Shown piece by piece: positions 14,902 to 19,906 of a stretch of DNA of 19,906 nt (position 1 is its first letter; each line of letters opens with the position of its first letter). The notes beneath the pieces were generated by a model, which had not been told where the DNA came from, did not search any database, and saw only the letters and a program-made list of their open reading frames with translations. Source of the stretch: CAYVSP01 sp964453655 (GTDB lineage: Bacteria > Patescibacteriota > Saccharimonadia > Saccharimonadales > CAYVSP01); contig CAYVSP010000015.1 in assembly GCA_964453655.1 (NCBI GenBank), positions 1 to 19,906 on the forward strand. The letters run 5' to 3'. The position numbers were made by a program, and so were the translations under genes.

Positions 14902-15417
14902 TTACATACCTTTTTTTCTATTTCTTAATCGATTTTTATATTCTTCAGGATCTTTTATTGCTTGCTCCATGTAATACTGTGCTTCTCCGGAAACAATGTC
15001 CTTACATTTTTCATAAACCCGTTTCATTTTTTCATAATCACTAAATTCAAAAAATGCCCAAAATACTGAAGAAAAAAGGATGTTTGAACTACCATAAGCA
15101 TCCTGCCCGCCCTCTCCATAAGCCGGAGACAAAGTTTCGGCAATTCGCAGAACAGATGTAAAGATTGCGGCTCGCAGCTCTGGATCATCCGTTTCGTTCT
15201 TGCCAATCGAAATAAGATCATAAGCTAAGAGTGGCATATCCGACTCATATATATCTTCCCAGGAACGCTCTAGCCCGTCGATTACAATAGACCCATGCTC
15301 ATGTACAGCAACCAAATAGTGTAGTGGGTCGAAAGTTTAACCGTTACTTAGTTCTACAGTAAAGAAGCCCATTTTCAACAAGTCGTTTCCTGGAGGGAAA
15401 GCTGAATCATTACTCAT
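14902..15417 (-). pseudogene. Hypothetical ORF downstream of nusA, interrupted by an in-frame UAA
   Basis: From the ATG at 15415-15417 the frame reads MSNDSAFPPGNDLLKMGFF and continues to VELSNG, meets TAA at 15337-15339, then goes on in the same frame as TFDPLHYLVAVHEHGSIVI... to a final stop at 14902. Without that codon it would be a 171-residue protein. The first intact start after the stop is a TTG at 15315, giving 137 aa, but the protein-like sequence before and just after the stop argues for one original gene with a nonsense mutation (one base from Lys, Gln or Glu). The product is unfamiliar: mostly helical, acidic in the middle (YESDMP, FSDYEKM), with a basic tail (YKNRLRNRKKGM). It lies 29 nt after nusA. 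A sequencing error or reinitiation at the TTG cannot be excluded. Confidence 0.6.
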
Positions 15418-15446
15418 GTCATTAAAAATTCTTCGGTGTGATTGTA

Positions 15447-16604
15447 TTACTCGCCGTGTTCTTCGATCGCTTCGAGTAGACTGCTTTCCAATTGTTCCTT
15501 CTTCTTAAGTTTTGGAAGTTTTTTAACTTCTTTCTCTTCTTCTTTAGGCTCTTCTTTAACAACTTCTTTTTCGGCCGTAATATCCAACTCATAGCCGGTT
15601 AATTTACTGGCAAGCCGTACGTTCTGACCGTTTTTACCAATAGCAATACTTAATTGATCTTCCGGAACTATAACCGTCGCCTTCTTCTGTTTTTCATCAA
15701 TTTTAACTTCAGTCACTTTAGTAGGGCTCAAAGCATTAGTGATGTAAGCCACCGCATTGTCATCCCAGACCACGATGTCAATCTTTTCCTGCTCGCCAAT
15801 TTCGCTCATAACTGCGTTCACACGTGTACCGTGGCCCCCGACGAACGTACCTACCGGGTCAACGCCTTGCACGGTGCTATGTACAGCTAGCTTAGTCCGG
15901 ACACCGGCTTCGCGGGCAATATCTTTGATTTCTACTGCGCCATTTTCCATTTCTGGCACCTCACCACGGAACAGCCAATCGACAAATTCCGGACAACCGC
16001 GTGAGACAACCAGCTGAGGTCCGCGAAAACCGCGTTCCACATCCTTAAGGTAAACTTTGAGCCGTTGGCCTGGGTAGTATCGCTCGCTCTGAATCTGCTC
16101 GCTGGCCGGCATGATACCTTGGGCTTTGCCGAGCTCAACGCGCACAATACGACCCTCGACGCGTCCTACTATGCCATTGATGACAGTGCCAATTTTATCT
16201 TCGTATTCGCTCATAATGATTTCTCTTTCAGCTTCACGCAATCGTTGCAAGATGACCTGTTTGGCTGTTTGCGCCGCCACCCGGCCAAAATTTTCAACTT
16301 TTTCAGTAACTTCAATGGTATCGCCGACTTTTGCATTCTTTTTCATAACGCCAGCGTCTTTAAGACTAATGTCAAAGTGAGGATCCTCGACTTCTTCAAC
16401 AATTTCCTTGGTTACATAAGCTGTTACGTCGCCAGTATTCAAATTCATGCTGACGCGGACTTCTTGCTCCCTCTCACCGTAGTCACGGCGATAAGCAGCC
16501 GCTAAAGCCTGCTCAACTACTTCCTGAACAGCCTCTTCTGGTAGGTTTTTCTCCTCAGCAATCGTCTTAACCGCCAGAGCTAGTTGTTTAATATCCAAGT
16601 CCAT
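15447..16604 (-). CDS. nusA: Transcription termination/antitermination factor NusA
   Basis: 385 aa. NusA binds RNA polymerase and promotes pausing and hairpin-dependent termination. Order: an N-terminal polymerase-binding domain (1-125), S1 (about 137-190, GTVINGIVGRVEGRIVRV), KH1 (about 230-285, VGTFVGGHGTRV) and KH2 (about 315-345, IAIGKNGQNVRLAS), then a highly charged Glu/Lys tail (345-385). It lacks the additional C-terminal acidic repeats of E. coli NusA, as is usual outside proteobacteria. This gene has one of the few clear ribosome-binding sites in the window: AAAGGA five nt before the ATG. A strong promoter and a terminator-like hairpin lie in its leader. A broken ORF follows after 29 nt. 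Confidence 0.97.
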   Translation of the reverse strand: MDLDIKQLALAVKTIAEEKNLPEEAVQEVVEQALAAAYRRDYGEREQEVRVSMNLNTGDVTAYVTKEIVEEVEDPHFDISLKDAGVMKKNAKVGDTIEVTEKVENFGRVAAQTAKQVILQRLREAEREIIMSEYEDKIGTVINGIVGRVEGRIVRVELGKAQGIMPASEQIQSERYYPGQRLKVYLKDVERGFRGPQLVVSRGCPEFVDWLFRGEVPEMENGAVEIKDIAREAGVRTKLAVHSTVQGVDPVGTFVGGHGTRVNAVMSEIGEQEKIDIVVWDDNAVAYITNALSPTKVTEVKIDEKQKKATVIVPEDQLSIAIGKNGQNVRLASKLTGYELDITAEKEVVKEEPKEEEKEVKKLPKLKKKEQLESSLLEAIEEHGE

Positions 16605-16624
16605 CTGTGTCCTTTCAGTTCATG

Positions 16625-16650
16625 AAAAAAGCCGACCTTCGCGGCCGACC
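16625..16650 (-). terminator. Intrinsic-terminator-like hairpin plus U6 in the nusA leader
   Basis: Minus-strand RNA GGUCGGCC (16650-16643), loop GCGAA (16642-16638), GGUCGGCU (16637-16630), pairing over 8 bp with three G-U pairs, followed immediately by U6 (16630-16625). The G-U pairs become A-C mismatches in the opposite strand, so only minus-strand RNA folds well. It starts about 4 nt after the predicted nusA transcription start and ends 20 nt before the nusA ATG. Confidence 0.7.
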
Positions 16651-16660
16651 TATTAACAAC

Positions 16661-16689
16661 ATTATAGTCTGGGGTGTTGTAAAAGTCAA
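16661..16689 (-). promoter_or_regulatory. nusA promoter (TTGACT-17-TATAAT)
   Basis: On the minus strand TTGACT (16689-16684) and TATAAT (16666-16661) are separated by exactly 17 nt, near the sigma-70 consensus and the best -35/-10 pair in the window. Predicted start is A at about 16654. Confidence 0.9.
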
Positions 16690-16719
16690 TTCTTCTACGA
16701 CCGAGCAACTTTGTTAAGA

Positions 16720-16725
16720 TATAAC
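16720..16725 (+). promoter_or_regulatory. Candidate -10 for the M1 aminopeptidase gene
   Basis: TATAAC ends 6 nt before the chosen ATG at 16732, so transcription would start at the ATG itself (leaderless). No convincing -35 is seen. It lies back to back with the nusA promoter. Confidence 0.4.
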
Positions 16726-16731
16726 TTATAT

Positions 16732-19347
16732 ATGAAAAAAGTCGTGAGACTATTTGCTCAATTTGCACCAGAGCACTATGGGCTACAGCTAGCTATTGAT
16801 CCTGAAACAATGGTATTCGAGGGCAGCGTTGTCATTAGCGGCCGAAAAGTCGGTCGACCAAGTAAACGCCTTACCTTTCATCAAAATGACGTGAAGATTA
16901 CCAGCGCCGAGGTCACTTATCATCAGCAAAAAAATGAGCAGACCATCGAAATTGAACGCCTTAACCATCATAGCTCGCTCAATGAGGTACGCTTGCATAG
17001 TAAAACAACGCTTTATCCGGGCAGGTACACTATTACGCTGCGCTTTAACGGCCGGATAAGCCGTCAAATGAATGGTCTATATCCTTGTTTTTTTGAACAA
17101 AATGGCAAAAAACAAAAGCTTATTGCCACTCAGTTTGAAAGCCACCATGCGCGCGAGGTTTTCCCATGCATTGATGAACCGGAGGCTAAAGCAACCTTTG
17201 AACTCACTTTAATTACGCCAAAAGATCAAGTTCTGCTCTCCAACACGCCAATCAGAGAACAAAAACCAGAGGGAAAGACGCGCCAACTGACAGTTTTTCA
17301 GACAACGCCGAAAATGAGTACCTACCTTCTGGCCTTTGTGTGGGGCAACTTAAAACACCGAGAAGCTAAAACAAAAGATGGTGTACTGGTGCGCACTTAC
17401 GCAACCCCCGACAATGTTCAGCACACCGCTTTTGCGCTTGATATCGCCGTAAAGTGTTTGGAATTTTATAACGACTACTTTGGCATTAAATACCCATTGC
17501 CTAAGTGTGATCTGATTGCACTACCGGATTTTGCAGCCGGTGCAATGGAAAATTGGGGCTGCATCACGTTCCGCGAGCAGGCTATGCTGGTTGACCCTAA
17601 AAATACAACTCTTGCCAGTAAGCAATATGTGGCATTGGTGGTAGCCCATGAGCTGGCTCATCAGTGGTTCGGGAATCTAGTCACCATGCGCTGGTGGACT
17701 GATTTGTGGCTAAACGAAGGATTTGCTAGTTGGATTGAATATTTAGCTATCGACAAATTGTTTCCCGACTGGCACTTATGGACACAATTTATTGTTGACG
17801 AGCAACAACAAGCCCTCAAATTGGATGCCTTGGCAAACACTCATCCGATTGAAGTAACCGTCAATCATCCGGATGAAATCCGTACCATCTTTGACACCAT
17901 AAGTTATGGCAAGGGGGCGAGTGCTATTCATATGCTACACAACTATCTCGGGGCCGAAGCGTTTCGAGCCGGCTTGCGTTATTACTTGAAGGAACATGAA
18001 TATGGTAATACTGATACCGTCGACCTGTGGCGAGCACTCGAAGAAGCCTCTGAACGTTCAGTTCGGCGCTTTATGCATGACTGGACCAGTCAAAGTGGTT
18101 TTCCACTTGTCCGCGCTAACGTCGAAAATGATGAAGTAACCGTTAGTCAGCAGCGCTTTTTTGCCAGCGCACAAGCTGCCAAATCCTTAGCACATAGCCA
18201 AACTTGGCCGGTTCCCCTGCTGGCAAACTCCAATGAGTTACCGGAAACGTTGACTAAGGCCATAGGCACGTATAAACAACCAAAAACAGGCATTCTTAAG
18301 CTTAATAGCAACCAAAGCGGTTTTTACAGGGTAGTCTACAATGCCAGTTACCTTGAACAACTTGCCGAAAAGATTAAAGAAGGTAGGCTTTCACCATTAG
18401 ACCGGCTTGGCATACTAAGCGATGCCAGCGAGGCCGCTAAAGCCGGCTATATAGACACCTTAAGCGTATTGCACTTTCTGGAAGCTTATCGCAATGAGGA
18501 TAGTTATGCGGTTTGGGATATTATCGCTTCATTGATAGGTTCGATTCGTCTGGTTATGCATGATGATTCGCTTAGAGAAGCTATGAAGCCGTATATTCGA
18601 CGTCTGGTGGAGCCTCAACTAAAACGCCTCGGCTGGGAGCGCAAAACCAAGGAAAGCCATTTTGATAGTCTGATGAGGCCAATCGTCTTAGGATTAGCGG
18701 CCAGCGCAGATGAGCCCTCAATCGTAAAGCGTTGTCTAGAGTCGTTTGATCGTGTTAAGCACGCCGCTGAAGTAGCACCTGACCTGCGTTCCACCCCGCC
18801 AGATGCCCAACTGCGCCGTGGGGCCACGATTGATCCGGATTTGCGTGGCGTAGTATTCGGTACGACTGCCCGCCACGGTAATAAGAAAACTTTTGAGAAG
18901 CTTGTTATTTTACATAATGAATCGACCTTAAGCGAAGAGCGCAACACTATTGCTGCTGCACTGACCGGTTTTGAGCAACCTGAACTTATTGGATCAGCTT
19001 TAAAAATGATTACCACAGATGATGTGCGCTTACAGGACGTAGTTTATTGGGTTGCTTACAGCTTTTTAAATCGCCACGCTAAAATGCAAACCTGGCAATG
19101 GCTTATCAAGCAGTGGCCTTGGCTGGAAGAAAATCTTGGAACCGATTTGAGCTTTTACCGAATGCCCGTCTATGCCGGACGCGCTTTCAGCGATCGGGAT
19201 TTTCTCAAAACCTATAAAGACTTCTTCTATTCAGTCATGTCGCCGGCACTAGATCGTTCAACCAAACAGGGCATTGAAATTATTGAGTGGCAAGCCGACT
19301 GGAAAAAGCGTGACCTAAAGGCAATTAAGGCCTTCTTCAAGTCTTAG
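16732..19347 (+). CDS. M1-family zinc aminopeptidase (PepN/ERAP-type)
   Basis: 871 aa from the chosen ATG. Removes N-terminal residues from peptides, probably in the cytosol, since no signal peptide or anchor is present. Key M1 elements: exopeptidase motif GAMEN (270-274), zinc site HELAH (306-310) with the third ligand E329 in WLNEGFASW exactly 18 residues on, and the transition-state Tyr in SYGKGAS (Y392). The N-terminal beta-saddle (about 10-190) and a helical ERAP1-C-like domain (about 530-870) complete the usual four-domain fold. An ORF extends seven codons upstream to a TTG at 16711, but the ATG at 16732 is preferred because MKKVVRLFAQFAPEHYGL begins like other members and a -10 box occupies the extension. 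Its end overlaps the convergent NUDIX gene by 11 nt. Confidence 0.95.
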   Translation: MKKVVRLFAQFAPEHYGLQLAIDPETMVFEGSVVISGRKVGRPSKRLTFHQNDVKITSAEVTYHQQKNEQTIEIERLNHHSSLNEVRLHSKTTLYPGRYTITLRFNGRISRQMNGLYPCFFEQNGKKQKLIATQFESHHAREVFPCIDEPEAKATFELTLITPKDQVLLSNTPIREQKPEGKTRQLTVFQTTPKMSTYLLAFVWGNLKHREAKTKDGVLVRTYATPDNVQHTAFALDIAVKCLEFYNDYFGIKYPLPKCDLIALPDFAAGAMENWGCITFREQAMLVDPKNTTLASKQYVALVVAHELAHQWFGNLVTMRWWTDLWLNEGFASWIEYLAIDKLFPDWHLWTQFIVDEQQQALKLDALANTHPIEVTVNHPDEIRTIFDTISYGKGASAIHMLHNYLGAEAFRAGLRYYLKEHEYGNTDTVDLWRALEEASERSVRRFMHDWTSQSGFPLVRANVENDEVTVSQQRFFASAQAAKSLAHSQTWPVPLLANSNELPETLTKAIGTYKQPKTGILKLNSNQSGFYRVVYNASYLEQLAEKIKEGRLSPLDRLGILSDASEAAKAGYIDTLSVLHFLEAYRNEDSYAVWDIIASLIGSIRLVMHDDSLREAMKPYIRRLVEPQLKRLGWERKTKESHFDSLMRPIVLGLAASADEPSIVKRCLESFDRVKHAAEVAPDLRSTPPDAQLRRGATIDPDLRGVVFGTTARHGNKKTFEKLVILHNESTLSEERNTIAAALTGFEQPELIGSALKMITTDDVRLQDVVYWVAYSFLNRHAKMQTWQWLIKQWPWLEENLGTDLSFYRMPVYAGRAFSDRDFLKTYKDFFYSVMSPALDRSTKQGIEIIEWQADWKKRDLKAIKAFFKS

Positions 19348-19792
19348 GCCAGCCATATTCAGATTCAACTTCTCCTTTGAGTACTAACTCCACCGCTTGG
19401 CGAACTTCCGGTATCATCTCAGGCGGTAAGCTACTGGCGTTGAACCATTTAAGTTCAGAGCATTTATTAGGCTCCATATTTTTCAACTCACCCGTCCATA
19501 ACTTAACCTCAAAAAAGAAATCAAGCCTTGTATCGCCATTTTTTTCGCCGGCTGGCCTATTTAGGACATGGACTAACTTTAAGTTGCTGACTTTAATTGT
19601 TACGCCAACTTCTTCTTGGGCTTCACGAATAGCGGCTGAACGTAGTGATTCGCCTAGCTCCACGTGCCCGGCTGGCAAGCTGAAGTAGCCATCAAAATAG
19701 GTGGTGTTATGACGCCTTAATAGCAAAACCTCTCTATTCTTACTAAACAGAATATAAACAGCCGGTATTGCCTTAAAGTATTCCCTTTTCAT
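19337..19792 (-). CDS. NUDIX hydrolase
   Basis: 151 aa. Hydrolyses a nucleoside diphosphate linked to another group, using a divalent metal. The NUDIX box GX5EX7REUXEEXGU is complete at 42-64: GHVELGE, then SLRSAAI, REAQEEVGV. The preceding DGYFSLPAGHVE is typical of MutT/MTH1-like housecleaning enzymes that act on oxidised or non-canonical nucleotides, but the exact substrate cannot be read from the sequence. The start is 6 nt after the stop of the upstream partial gene, so they are probably one operon. No ribosome-binding site is visible. The 3' end overlaps the convergent aminopeptidase gene by 11 nt. Confidence 0.93.
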   Translation of the reverse strand: MKREYFKAIPAVYILFSKNREVLLLRRHNTTYFDGYFSLPAGHVELGESLRSAAIREAQEEVGVTIKVSNLKLVHVLNRPAGEKNGDTRLDFFFEVKLWTGELKNMEPNKCSELKWFNASSLPPEMIPEVRQAVELVLKGEVESEYGWPKT

Positions 19793-19798
19793 AAGCAG

Positions 19799-19906
19799 CT
19801 ACTCGCAGTTTTCTAGGAACTGAGTAACGCTGTACTCCGGGCCGCTCAATTCAATAGCACTTATCGTGTAATCACCCTTCCACAGTTGCTCCTGTACCCA
19901 CATTTC
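19799..19906 (-). CDS. C-terminal end of an unidentified protein (cut by window edge)
   Basis: An open frame runs from the window edge to TAG at 19799-19801. The last 35 residues include MWVQEQLWKGDYTISAIEL and end in FLENCE. Too short to assign. It sits 6 nt before the NUDIX start in the same direction, which supports a real gene and co-transcription. Confidence 0.6.
   Translation of the reverse strand, partial: EMWVQEQLWKGDYTISAIELSGPEYSVTQFLENCE

Noticed and set aside
15337..15339. UAA reassigned to an amino acid
   Set aside because: UAA is the normal stop of other genes here (rsmD's upstream neighbour, recG, radA, nusA), so recoding is not supported.
16631..16650. Direct repeat GGTCGGC...GGTCGGC before nusA as a protein-binding repeat
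   Set aside because: The two copies also pair with each other through G-U pairs and are followed by U6, which fits a hairpin terminator better.
16711..16731. TTG start seven codons upstream for the aminopeptidase
   Set aside because: The stretch is AT-rich and carries a -10-like box; the ATG at 16732 begins like other members.

Overview
The window looks like a compact chromosomal segment from a candidate-phyla-radiation (Patescibacteria) bacterium, most likely a Candidatus Saccharibacteria (TM7) relative. This is inferred from the gene mix, the very tight packing (overlapping or nearly touching ORFs, few Shine-Dalgarno sites) and the Gram-positive-style parts: ClpC with a UVR linker, a perfect CIRCE operator and a class A PBP. 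UGA ends several genes here (rsmD, the methyltransferase, the NUDIX gene), so the code is not the UGA=Gly code of SR1/Gracilibacteria. All genes are housekeeping or conserved-accessory. I see no IS element, CRISPR array, prophage or integrase.

Layout, left to right. (1) 1-4615, minus strand: one long operon reading leftwards: a 114-aa orphan, recG, a zinc-dependent phospholipase C/P1-nuclease-fold protein, rsmD, an OMP-decarboxylase-like protein, then a partial tRNA-Leu(UAG). Genes overlap or sit 0-22 nt apart. (2) 4616-4786: a gap holding nested inverted repeats that fold into a compact multi-stem structure. (3) 4787-6798, minus: tyrS followed by a SAM methyltransferase. (4) 6799-6903: divergent promoter region. 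(5) 6904-9909, plus: a 1001-aa class A penicillin-binding protein. (6) 9906-14745, minus: clpC, a membrane-anchored HExxH protein and radA, read from a promoter overlapped by a perfect CIRCE (HrcA) operator and a leader made of consecutive hairpins. (7) 14902-16604, minus: nusA and a downstream ORF broken by an in-frame UAA. The nusA promoter is followed at once by a terminator-like hairpin plus U6. (8) 16732-19347, plus: a large M1 zinc aminopeptidase. (9) 19337-19906, minus: a NUDIX hydrolase and the end of another gene.

Functionally the window covers translation (tRNA-Leu, TyrRS, RsmD), transcription (NusA), recombination and repair (RecG, RadA), protein quality control (ClpC, M1 aminopeptidase, HExxH protein), cell-wall synthesis (PBP) and nucleotide hygiene (NUDIX). 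The most interesting points are regulatory or concern lost catalytic residues: the hairpin in the nusA leader, the hairpin chain in the HrcA-controlled clpC leader, the unexplained structured block at 4675-4790, an OMPDC-family protein without its catalytic Lys/Asp pair, a TyrRS whose HIGH motif reads TVGN, and the uncharacterised membrane HExxH protein placed between clpC and radA. None of these alone proves a new system.
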